A stretch of 55,574 nt of DNA from positions 1-55,574 of the forward strand of contig JADLFL010000022.1 of NCBI GenBank assembly GCA_020845575.1, in the 5' to 3' direction. Below, piece by piece: positions 48,544-55,574 of the stretch; the first letter of the stretch is position 1; each line of letters opens with the position of its first letter. The notes below the pieces were generated by a model that saw only the letters and a program-made list of their open reading frames with translations, had not been told where the DNA came from and made no database searches. The DNA is from Acidobacteriota bacterium. Lineage in GTDB: Bacteria; Acidobacteriota; Vicinamibacteria; Vicinamibacterales; Vicinamibacteraceae. A program made the translations under genes and the position numbers.

Positions 48544-50139
48544 ATGAGCACGAATCGTCGGGATTTCATCAAGACCATCGGCGCCACGGGCGTCGCGCTC
48601 GCGTCGAGCGATCTCGTCGCGTCGCTCGTGGCGCGGTCGCCGAAGGGGCAGGTCCTCGCCTCGCAGTTCAAGGGCCTGTCCGACGTGGCGCTCGCCGAGG
48701 CCAAGCGCCTCGGCGCGACGTACTGCGACGTCCGCTTCACGCGCAACATCAGCGACTCGATCACCGTGCGCGACAAGATCGTCGGCGGGGGCGGCTTCGG
48801 CGGCTTCGGTGGCGGTGGCGGACGGCACGAGAGCGCCGGGTTCGGCGTCCGTGTGCTGCACAGTGGCGTCTGGGGGTTTGCCAGCAGCCCGAACGTCGGC
48901 GAGGCGGAGATCCGAGCCATCACGCGTCAGGCCGTGGACGTCGCGAAGGCGAGTGCGGTGGCCAAGCGCTTCGACGTGAAGTTGGCGCCGACGGCGGCGT
49001 ACCAGACGTCGTGGGCCACGCCGATCACGGTGGATCCGGCTACCGTGTCGCTCGACGACAAGATCGCGTTCCTGCTCGGCATCAACGAGCAGCTGATGAA
49101 GACCAAGGGCGTGATCCGCACGCAGTCGTCGATCGCCCAGGACTACGAGTGGAAGTACTTCGCCTCGTCCGAGGGCTCCTACATCGAGCAGGAGACGTGG
49201 CGCATGGCCCCGAGCTTCACGGCCACGGCGCGCGCCGGGAGCAAGGTGAAGTCGCGCACGTTCACCGTGCAGGCCCGCACGGGCGGCTACGAGGTGGTGA
49301 CGGGCGGCGGCATGCTCGAGAACGCGGATCGGATCGCGGCCGAGGCCGTCGAGCACGCGATGGCGCCGCCGGTGTCGCCCGGGCTCAAGGACGTCATCAT
49401 GACGCCCTCGCATTCGATGCTCACGATCCACGAGATCATCGGCCACCCGACCGAGCTCGATCGCATCCTCGGCTACGAGGCCAACTACGCCGGCACGAGC
49501 TTCATCAAGGTGTCGGACGTCGGCAAGATGAAGTACGGCAGCAAGCTGTTCAACGTCACGGCCGATCGCACGATTGCCGGCGGCCTCTGCACCGTGGGCT
49601 ACGACGATGACGGCGTGAAGACGCAGTCGTGGCCGATCGTGCGCGAGGGCATCCTGGTGGGGCTGCAGACAAACCGCGAGACGGCGCACTTCATGGGCGA
49701 GACCGAGAGCCGCGGCTGCACGTTCGCCACGACGTGGCGCAACTATCCGTTCCTCCGGATGTCGAACCTGCACGTCGAGCCCGGCGACGACAAGGCGCCG
49801 AGCGCCGAGGAGCTCATCGCCGACACGAAGGACGGGTTGCTCATCGACGGACGCGGCAGCTATTCGATCGATCAGCAGCGCTACAACGGCCAGTTCGGCG
49901 GCGATGCGTTCTGGGAGATCAAGAACGGCAAGAAGGTGCGGATGGTGTCGGATGTGACCTACAACGCCATCACCACCGACTTCTACGGCAACCTCGATGC
50001 GGTGACCAACAAGGCGTCATGGGAGATGCACGGGACCACGGGCGACGCCAAGGGCCAGCCCGTGCAGATCAACCACATCTCCCACGGTGCCCCGTGGATG
50101 CGCGTCCGCCAGATCATGGTCGGCGCGGCCTACCTCTAG
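48544..50139 (+). CDS. TldD-type metalloprotease with a twin-arginine signal, second copy
   Basis: A 531-residue paralogue of the 45541 gene, strikingly alike from residue 40 on. The N-terminus MSTNRRDFIKTIGATGVALA is again a Tat signal, followed by SSDLVASLVA. The zinc motif is HEIIGH (296-301) followed by PTELDRILGYEANYAGTSF. A Gly-rich loop (GGGGFGGFGGGGG, about 80-92) parallels GGGFSFGGFG in the first copy. GAGG upstream supports the start. A strong hairpin directly after the stop (50145-50192) ends the operon. Two TldD copies with one TldE suggest alternative heterodimers (inference). Confidence 0.9.
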   Translation: MSTNRRDFIKTIGATGVALASSDLVASLVARSPKGQVLASQFKGLSDVALAEAKRLGATYCDVRFTRNISDSITVRDKIVGGGGFGGFGGGGGRHESAGFGVRVLHSGVWGFASSPNVGEAEIRAITRQAVDVAKASAVAKRFDVKLAPTAAYQTSWATPITVDPATVSLDDKIAFLLGINEQLMKTKGVIRTQSSIAQDYEWKYFASSEGSYIEQETWRMAPSFTATARAGSKVKSRTFTVQARTGGYEVVTGGGMLENADRIAAEAVEHAMAPPVSPGLKDVIMTPSHSMLTIHEIIGHPTELDRILGYEANYAGTSFIKVSDVGKMKYGSKLFNVTADRTIAGGLCTVGYDDDGVKTQSWPIVREGILVGLQTNRETAHFMGETESRGCTFATTWRNYPFLRMSNLHVEPGDDKAPSAEELIADTKDGLLIDGRGSYSIDQQRYNGQFGGDAFWEIKNGKKVRMVSDVTYNAITTDFYGNLDAVTNKASWEMHGTTGDAKGQPVQINHISHGAPWMRVRQIMVGAAYL

Positions 50140-50144
50140 CGCCG

Positions 50145-50192
50145 TCGCACGGGCGTCCGCCGTCGCGCAGCGCGCTGCGGCGGACCGTGCGA
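50145..50192 (+). terminator. Large hairpin ending the TldD operon
   Basis: The arms 50145-50167 and about 50171-50192 (outer part TCGCACGG against CCGTGCGA, then GTCCGCCG against CGGCGGAC, then CGCGC) form a long GC-rich stem with two small bulges, starting five bases after the stop codon. There is no U-tract. Confidence 0.6.
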
Positions 50193-50208
50193 TCCCTCCC
50201 ATTCCGCC

Positions 50209-50250
50209 TGGAGGCAGGGGCATCGGCCCCAGGCCTCCACACCGCAGAGG
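50209..50250. repeat. Repeat, family B, intergenic copy
   Basis: TGGAGGCAGGGGC (50209-50221) pairs with GCCCCAGGCCTCCA (50226-50239) with one bulge, followed by ACACCGCAGAGGC. That tail inverted (GCCTCTGCGGTGTGGA) matches GCCTCAGCGGTGTAGA at 53765-53780 with two differences. Confidence 0.5.
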
Positions 50251-50251
50251 C

Positions 50252-50280
50252 TTGACCTCACGGCGGTGGCGGTGTATACC
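50252..50280 (+). promoter_or_regulatory. Promoter of the TonB receptor gene
   Basis: TTGACC (50252-50257), a 17-bp spacer and TATACC (50275-50280). Initiation near 50287 leaves a leader of about 95 nt. The rest of the 242-bp gap holds the two hairpins described separately. Confidence 0.6.
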
Positions 50281-50381
50281 TTCGCCTCAATTCGTCCAGT
50301 CAAGTACGAGGTTCGCCGGCGGTGGTCAGACCACATGCCGTCGCGGATGGCGAGTTGGGGTGTCCCTCGACAGGAGAGGCT

Positions 50382-53300
50382 ATGGTTCACCGATTCCAAT
50401 GGGCCCGGTTGCGCGCATGTGCCCTGCTCGTCGCGCTCGGAATGCTCGTCGTGCCGACGCTCGCGCGAGCGCAGGCGACGCGCGGCACGCTGCTCGGCAC
50501 GGTCACAGACACGTCCGGGGCACCTGCGCCGGGCACCACGGTCACCATCACCGACGTCGGCACGAACATCGTGACCAGCAGCGTCACCAACGAGGCGGGC
50601 AACTACACGTTCCCGAACCTCAGGGACGGGCTGTACCGGGTGGAAGGTGAGCTCAGCGGCTTCAAGAAGGTCATCCGCGAGAACGTCAAGGTGGACGTCA
50701 ACACCACGATCCGCGTCGACCTGAGACTCGAGCCCGGCGATCTGTCGGAGACGATCAGCGTCACGGCCGAGACGCCCGCGCTGCAAACGGATCGGACCGA
50801 CACGGGCCGCATCATCGAGGGCGAACAGATTGCCGCGATGCCGCTCGGCTTCGGCCGCAACTTCCAGGGCATGCTCGCCACGGTGCCTGGCGCCTCCCGC
50901 CCCTTCAGGCCGCATTCGGAGTTCTTCAATTCGCAGGATTCGCTGTCGAGCAACGTCAACGGTCAGTCGCGTCTGGCCAACAACGTGATGATCGAGGGCA
51001 TCGACAACAACCACAAGACCGGCCTGCTCACGGTGCTCATCCCGTCGGCCGAAGCGCTCGAGACGGTGAGCGTCACGACGAGCAACTACGACGCGGAGTT
51101 CGGGCGCGCCGGTGGTGCCGTCACCAACGTCACGCTGAAGTCGGGCACGAACCAGTACAAGGGGTCCGGGTTCTGGTTCGGCGACAGCGACGAGACACGC
51201 GCCACCAACGCATTCGTCGATCGCGCGAACCTGCCGAAGGAGCGCCAGAAGCCCGAGACGCTGTACAACCAGTTCGGGTTCACGCTCGGCGGCCCGATCA
51301 TGCGCAACCGTCTCTTCTTCTTCGGCGACTACATCAGGACCAACGACGACCTCGGGCGCGTCAACCGTTACGTCGTGCCCACGGCCGCGCAGCGCGCGGG
51401 CAACTTCAGTGGGTCGGCCGTGCCGATTTACGATCCGGCCACGGGCGATGCTGCGACGGGGGCCGGTCGCACGGCGTTTGCCGGCAACGTGATTCCGGCC
51501 GATCGCATCAGCCCGATCGCGCAGCGCATCATGCAGAGCATCCCGCTGCCCAACATCGCCGGCGTGGCCGAAGGGCAGATCAACTATCAGGACACGACGA
51601 TTCGCAAGCGCCGCACCGACGGCTTCGACGTGAAACTGAACTACCAGGCGACCGAGAAGGACCAGTTCTCCGCGCGGTACAGCTTCCAGCGGCCGACGGC
51701 GGAAGAGCCCGGGAACTATCCCAACAACATGGGCGGTCCGTATCAGGGTGGCTTTGTCGGCAGCGGCACGAACACGACATACAGCGTGGCCGGCAACTGG
51801 ACGCGCACGTGGACCAACACGCTCGTGGCCGACATCCGCGCGGGGGTCAGCAAGTACCGCAACAAGGCGGTCACCGTGGCCAACGGCCTGACGACGGCGG
51901 CCGACATCGGCATCCCCGGTGTGAATCTGGATGAGTTCACGAGCGGCATGACCGCGATCAACATCAACAACGGGATCTCCAACCCGATGGTCGGCTTCGT
52001 GAACTCGCTGCCCTGGGATCGTGGTGAGACTACCGTGGACCTCTCGACGACGGTGACCAAGCTGTGGGGCAACCACACGGTGAAGGTGGGCGGTACGTAC
52101 CGGCACAACCGCGACTTCCTGCTCCAGACCCAGGACCAGGGCGGCTCGCGCGGCTACTTCACGTTCAACGCCGCGCAGACGGGCAGCCCGGCCAATGCGG
52201 CGTCACAGGCCAACATCAACAATGCGATCGCGGCGTTCCTCCTCGACCGGCCGAACGTGGCGGGGCGCGACCTCGCCGTCATCCCGGAGCCCGGCACGAC
52301 GCACTCGGCGGTCTTCACGTTCATCCACGACAAGTGGCAGGTCACGCCGAAGCTGACGCTGGACCTCGGTCTCCGCCACGAGTACTACACACCGCTGGTC
52401 GGCATCCAGAAGCAGGGCGGCCTGTCCAACTACGACCCGAACACGAACTCGCTGCTGATCTCGGGGTACGGGAGCATTCCGGACGACCTCGGCGTCAAGA
52501 AGAACTTCCGCAACTTCAATCCCCGGCTCGGCGTGTCCTACCGCATCGACGACAGGACCGTCGTTCGCGGCGGATACGGCATGAGCACGGCGCCGTTCGG
52601 CGACAACAGCTACGCGTTCAACTTCCCGGTGAAGCAGAACAACCAGTTCAACGCACCGAACGGCTTCGTGACGCCGGCCGGTGTGTCCATGGCCAACGGC
52701 TTCCCGGCGCCGGTCGTCGCAGACATCCCTAGCAGTGGCATCATCGATGCCGGTGCGGATTCGCGCTTGCGCAACGCCGCCTACTTCCACATCCCGAACA
52801 ACCTGAGGGAAGGGCAGATCCACTCGTGGAACGTCGCGTTCCAGCGCGAGATCGGCTACAACTTCACGGTCGACATCGCGTACGTCGGCAATCACGGGCA
52901 GGACATCATCCAGCGCCTGGACCTCAACGCGGGCTACGTGCTCGGCGCCGACAACGCCGGTCGGCCCCAGTTCGCACAGTACGGCCGCACATCGTCGGTG
53001 ACCACGTTCCTGCCGTACGAGACCGACTACAACTCGCTGCAGATCAAGGTCGACCGCCGGTTCAAGAACAACTTCCTCGTCACCAACTCGTACACGCTCG
53101 GCAAGGGCGTGAGCTACGACGGCGGCGACTCCAACGGCACCATCAGTACGCCGGCCGACATCTCCCGCAGCTGGGGTCGCACGTCAAACGACCGCCGGCA
53201 CACGTTCGTGAGCAGCTTCGTGTACGGCCTGCCGATCCAGCGCGAGGGCGTGCTGGGCTGGATCCTCAATGGCTGGCAGGTGTCTGGCCTCTTCACGGCG

Positions 53301-53711
53301 CAGTCGGGGACGGCGGTCGACATCACGATGGCCAACGCGCTGCTGCGCGCGCCGAGCAACACGCAGCGGCCAGACCTGGCCGGCGATCCGAAGAAGCTCG
53401 GCGGCATCGGTGGCGGGCAGACGTGGTTCGATACGACCGCCTTCTCGGCGCCGGCCAACAACACGTTCGGGAATCTGACACGCAATGGCGCCGGCATCGA
53501 CGGGCCCGGCTACATCAATCTGGACGGCTCGCTCGTGAAGCGCTTCAACTTCGGCGCGCGGTACGGGGAATTCCGCGTCGACGCGTTCAACGTGACCAAC
53601 TCGCTCCACGCCAACAACCCGAACGGCACGTTCGGCGGTCCCGTCTTCGGCCAGATCACGGGGTCCTACGGCGAACGCATTGTCCGCTTCGGCCTGCGAT
53701 TCATCTTCTGA
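50382..53711 (+). CDS. TonB-dependent receptor, Oar-like, with carboxypeptidase-regulatory N-terminus
   Basis: A 1109-residue outer-membrane protein. The start is ATG 50382, five bases after AGGAG; a signal peptide (about 1-30, ending ARAQA) follows. A carboxypeptidase-regulatory-like domain (about 32-115: GTLLGTVTDTSGAPAPGTTV, GNYTFPNLRDGLYRVEGELS) precedes the plug (about 120-235, LANNVMIEGIDNNHKTGL) and a beta-barrel ending RIVRFGLRFIF with the terminal Phe of barrel proteins. This is the Oar/SusC-like architecture abundant in Acidobacteriota, usually for oligosaccharide or peptide uptake. The ligand is unknown; no SusD-like partner is nearby. Confidence 0.93.
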   Translation: MVHRFQWARLRACALLVALGMLVVPTLARAQATRGTLLGTVTDTSGAPAPGTTVTITDVGTNIVTSSVTNEAGNYTFPNLRDGLYRVEGELSGFKKVIRENVKVDVNTTIRVDLRLEPGDLSETISVTAETPALQTDRTDTGRIIEGEQIAAMPLGFGRNFQGMLATVPGASRPFRPHSEFFNSQDSLSSNVNGQSRLANNVMIEGIDNNHKTGLLTVLIPSAEALETVSVTTSNYDAEFGRAGGAVTNVTLKSGTNQYKGSGFWFGDSDETRATNAFVDRANLPKERQKPETLYNQFGFTLGGPIMRNRLFFFGDYIRTNDDLGRVNRYVVPTAAQRAGNFSGSAVPIYDPATGDAATGAGRTAFAGNVIPADRISPIAQRIMQSIPLPNIAGVAEGQINYQDTTIRKRRTDGFDVKLNYQATEKDQFSARYSFQRPTAEEPGNYPNNMGGPYQGGFVGSGTNTTYSVAGNWTRTWTNTLVADIRAGVSKYRNKAVTVANGLTTAADIGIPGVNLDEFTSGMTAININNGISNPMVGFVNSLPWDRGETTVDLSTTVTKLWGNHTVKVGGTYRHNRDFLLQTQDQGGSRGYFTFNAAQTGSPANAASQANINNAIAAFLLDRPNVAGRDLAVIPEPGTTHSAVFTFIHDKWQVTPKLTLDLGLRHEYYTPLVGIQKQGGLSNYDPNTNSLLISGYGSIPDDLGVKKNFRNFNPRLGVSYRIDDRTVVRGGYGMSTAPFGDNSYAFNFPVKQNNQFNAPNGFVTPAGVSMANGFPAPVVADIPSSGIIDAGADSRLRNAAYFHIPNNLREGQIHSWNVAFQREIGYNFTVDIAYVGNHGQDIIQRLDLNAGYVLGADNAGRPQFAQYGRTSSVTTFLPYETDYNSLQIKVDRRFKNNFLVTNSYTLGKGVSYDGGDSNGTISTPADISRSWGRTSNDRRHTFVSSFVYGLPIQREGVLGWILNGWQVSGLFTAQSGTAVDITMANALLRAPSNTQRPDLAGDPKKLGGIGGGQTWFDTTAFSAPANNTFGNLTRNGAGIDGPGYINLDGSLVKRFNFGARYGEFRVDAFNVTNSLHANNPNGTFGGPVFGQITGSYGERIVRFGLRFIF

Positions 53712-53730
53712 CGACGCACCGAGAATTGGA

Positions 53731-53780
53731 CGCCAGGGGCTTCGGCCCCTGGCGTAGCGAAGGGCCTCAGCGGTGTAGAC
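53731..53780. repeat. Repeat, family B, perfect hairpin after the receptor gene
   Basis: ACGCCAGGGGC (53731-53741) and GCCCCTGGCGT (53746-53756) form a perfect 11-bp stem with a TTCG tetraloop, followed by AGCGAAGG and GCCTCAGCGGTGTAGA (53765-53780). It lies 20 bases after the receptor stop and could act as its terminator as well. Confidence 0.65.
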
Positions 53781-53800
53781 GCGATGTCTTGGCAGCCTAT

Positions 53801-54257
53801 TCAGGGAGCGGGCGAAGGCGGTGCCTGGTGCGGGGCGCGCCACAGCGGTAGTTCGAGCGTGCGGGCTGCCGTTGCGAGCGGGCCGTCCTGGCACGCCAGG
53901 GGCAGCGCGCGACGTTGCGCCAGGTCGAGGTACGTCGCGTCGTAGACCGAGAGGTGATGCGCGGTGGCCAGTTCGCCGAGACGGGCGAACGCCAGACCTG
54001 ATCCATCGTGATCCATGCGCAGGCGGAGCTTCTGCAACCAGGAAAGCGCCGCTCTTCGCTCGGCCTCGCTGAGCTTCCGTCGCCGAACGAGCACGACGAG
54101 AGCGTTCGCCACCTCGAGCGGCCACAGAGCCGGAACCTCGACGGTCGCTCCGTCGGCAATGGCGTCCAGCATCGCGTCGGTATCGGCGGTTGCCTGTGCG
54201 GGATGAACCCACGCGATTGCGACCGACGCGTCGGCGATGAAACCAGCCGTTGGTCAA
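53801..54257 (-). pseudogene. PIN-domain (VapC-like) gene with an N-terminal frameshift
   Basis: The intact downstream frame (53801-54172, 123 codons) encodes most of a PIN domain, with EVANAL and SVYDATYLDLA carrying the later acidic residues. The expected N-terminus with the first catalytic aspartate (FIADASVAIAWVHPAQ) is encoded just upstream, but in that frame there is no start codon after a stop at about 54252. A TTG at 54257 reads MTNGWF and then shifts frame at the run of three T (plus-strand AAA 54240-54242). Deleting one base would restore a normal VapC N-terminus. No antitoxin gene fits in the 62 bp before it. A sequencing error is possible. Confidence 0.65.
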
Positions 54258-54319
54258 TTCACTGTACTACCTTTCGAGTGCGCCATCGGTTCCGCCCGCC
54301 CGTTCAGCCCCTGGTGCGC

Positions 54320-55574
54320 TCACGCCCGTGGCAGGCGTACGCGGGCGACGCAGCCCGGGGCGTCGCGGCGATTCTCCAACGCCACGTGGCCGCCGTGGGC
54401 GTCGGCGATCTGGCGACACAGCGCGAGGCCGATGCCGGTACCGCCAGGCTTGGTCGTGAAGAAGGGCACGAAGACGTCGGCGCTCGCGACGATGCCGGGC
54501 CCATCGTCGACCACGCGCACTTCCACGAACTCGTCGCCTGACGCGAGCTCCCACCACAATTGCACGCCTCCACCCGTGCCCGCGACGGCATCGACGGCGT
54601 TGCGGACGAGGTTGATCAGCAATTGCTCGATCTGATCCGCGTCGGCGCGCACGACGCACGGCGGTCCGCCGCGCACCATGACGCGTTCCGAGGCGTCGAG
54701 CGCGACCACGCGCGAGACGAGAGTCGGCACGTCCACCGAGCCGAACGTGGGCGACGGCAGACGGGCGAGTGCGGCATAGCCGCGCAGGAAGCGGTTGAGG
54801 CTCTCGGCCCGCATCTCGATCACGCCGAGTCCCTTGCGTACGTCGGTGCGCACGCTCTGGTCGAACGGACCGCGATCGAGGAAGCGCCCGAGACTGTTGG
54901 CGATGGAGGTGATCGGCGTCAGCGAGTTGTTCAACTCGTGGCTGAGGACGCGGATGAGACGACGCCACGCCGCACGCTCTTCCTCGCGCAAGGTCCTGCT
55001 GACGTCATTCAGCACCACGAGATCGTGGGGAAGACCGTCCTGCCTGAACGACGAGTGGCGCACTTCCCATCGGCCGGAGGCATTGGGAAAGTCGAGGCTG
55101 GCCAATCGGGTTGGCAGGGGATCGAGGAGGGACTCGCATCCGAGGTCCGCCGCCGACCGTCCGAGGAGATCGCTCACGGGGAGGCCGAAGAGCCGCGCCG
55201 CCGCGGGGTTGGCGAGCGCGAGTGACTGGCGGGCGTCGAAGGCGAGCACGGCCGCGTCGAGCTCGGCCATCACGGTGGCCAGCAGGGCACTGGCCTCCAC
55301 CTCGGTGAGGCGCTGCCGCTGCAGCCAGTCGGCGAGCAGGTTCACCTCGAGCAATACCTGACCGAGGCCGTCGGTGGACGTGTCCTCATCCTCGTGCCTG
55401 GCGCGTGCGGAGAAGTTGCCTTCGCGCAGCCCCTGAATCAGGTTCGCCGTCGTCCGCAAGGGTCGCAGCAGCGCGCCGCGCAGGCGACCGGCCGCGAAGC
55501 CGCACCACGCGACGATCGCGACGATGACCGCGACGCGCGCGCTCGTCGGCCACGGCAGGTGCACCGTGCCGAAC
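54320..55574 (-). CDS. NtrY-like sensor histidine kinase (N-terminus beyond window)
   Basis: At least 417 residues are open to the window edge; the 5' end is missing (a GTG at 55564 is in frame but probably internal). In order: a membrane helix (VAVIVAIVAWCGFAAG), a HAMP linker with LLRPLRTTANLIQGLREGNF, a PAS domain (about 95-200), HisKA with the phospho-acceptor in VLSHELNNSLTPITSIANSL, and HATPase with N box LLINLVRNAVDAV, G1 VVDDGPGI and G2 GGTGIGLALCRQI. The NtrY-type order suggests a partner NtrC-like response regulator, probably just beyond the window. Signal unknown. Confidence 0.9.
   Translation of the reverse strand, partial: FGTVHLPWPTSARVAVIVAIVAWCGFAAGRLRGALLRPLRTTANLIQGLREGNFSARARHEDEDTSTDGLGQVLLEVNLLADWLQRQRLTEVEASALLATVMAELDAAVLAFDARQSLALANPAAARLFGLPVSDLLGRSAADLGCESLLDPLPTRLASLDFPNASGRWEVRHSSFRQDGLPHDLVVLNDVSRTLREEERAAWRRLIRVLSHELNNSLTPITSIANSLGRFLDRGPFDQSVRTDVRKGLGVIEMRAESLNRFLRGYAALARLPSPTFGSVDVPTLVSRVVALDASERVMVRGGPPCVVRADADQIEQLLINLVRNAVDAVAGTGGGVQLWWELASGDEFVEVRVVDDGPGIVASADVFVPFFTTKPGGTGIGLALCRQIADAHGGHVALENRRDAPGCVARVRLPRA

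Noticed and set aside
54258..54319. Antitoxin gene for the PIN-domain toxin
   Set aside because: Only 62 bases lie between the kinase stop and the TTG; the only frame there is ten codons (MAHSKGSTVN), too short for an antitoxin.

Overview
This 55.6-kb, high-GC window comes from a Gram-negative chromosome. The gene set (Oar-like TonB-dependent receptor with a carboxypeptidase-regulatory N-terminus, a secretin with a cohesin-like tail, Tat-tagged TldD proteases, an isolated microcompartment shell gene) looks like Acidobacteriota, probably a Luteitalea/Vicinamibacteria relative. That placement is inference from gene content. Genes are packed tightly: no gap exceeds 300 bp, and most operons are joined by ATGA or GTGA overlaps. 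I saw no rRNA, tRNA, CRISPR array, insertion sequence or prophage.

Layout. 1-1722: a HAD-like gene cut by the window edge, divergent from a GntR/LacI hybrid regulator. 1768-7303 (minus): secA-guaB-PIG-L deacetylase operon. 7396-11814 (minus): M23 peptidase, YifB-type ATPase and a lipoprotein lytic transglycosylase with two LysM domains. 12061-14192 (minus): a two-gene microcompartment locus (shell hexamer plus acylating aldehyde dehydrogenase). 14315-15193: a lipoprotein of unknown function. 15256-24879: a ten-gene type II secretion/type IV pilus-like operon (lytic transglycosylase, inner-membrane platform, ATPase, PilM, PilN, PilO, PilP-like, secretin, two pseudopilins). 24925-29724 (minus): nitrogen module with amt-glnK, a NifA-like activator and a porin. 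29982-31989: an Ig-like/PKD lipoprotein divergent from an atypical pseudopilin. 32045-38267: amino-sugar/peptidoglycan recycling genes (MFS transporter, serine hydrolase, GH10-like hydrolase, GlcNAc kinase, glucosamine-6-P deaminase, MurQ). 38399-45521: MoxR-DUF58-BatA-like-DUF4175-like operon. 45541-50139: TldD-TldE-TldD metalloprotease operon. 50382-53711: the TonB receptor. 53801-54257: a frameshifted PIN-domain gene. 54320-end: an NtrY-like histidine kinase cut by the window edge.

How the parts fit. Cell-envelope themes dominate: protein export (SecA, secretion operon, Tat substrates), wall turnover (two lytic transglycosylases, M23, MurQ set) and outer-membrane uptake (porin, TonB receptor). 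The nitrogen module has two palindromic sites 30 bp apart upstream of amt, in the position expected for an enhancer-binding activator encoded next door, and its PII protein lacks the usual uridylylated tyrosine.

The least explained signals are palindromic repeats that lie both between genes and, in frame, inside three consecutive genes of the MoxR operon; the stand-alone microcompartment pair, whose dehydrogenase carries a long C-terminal extension; a metalloprotease operon in which only the TldD partners carry export signals; and several genes whose -10 element lies so close to the start codon that the mRNAs would be leaderless or nearly so.
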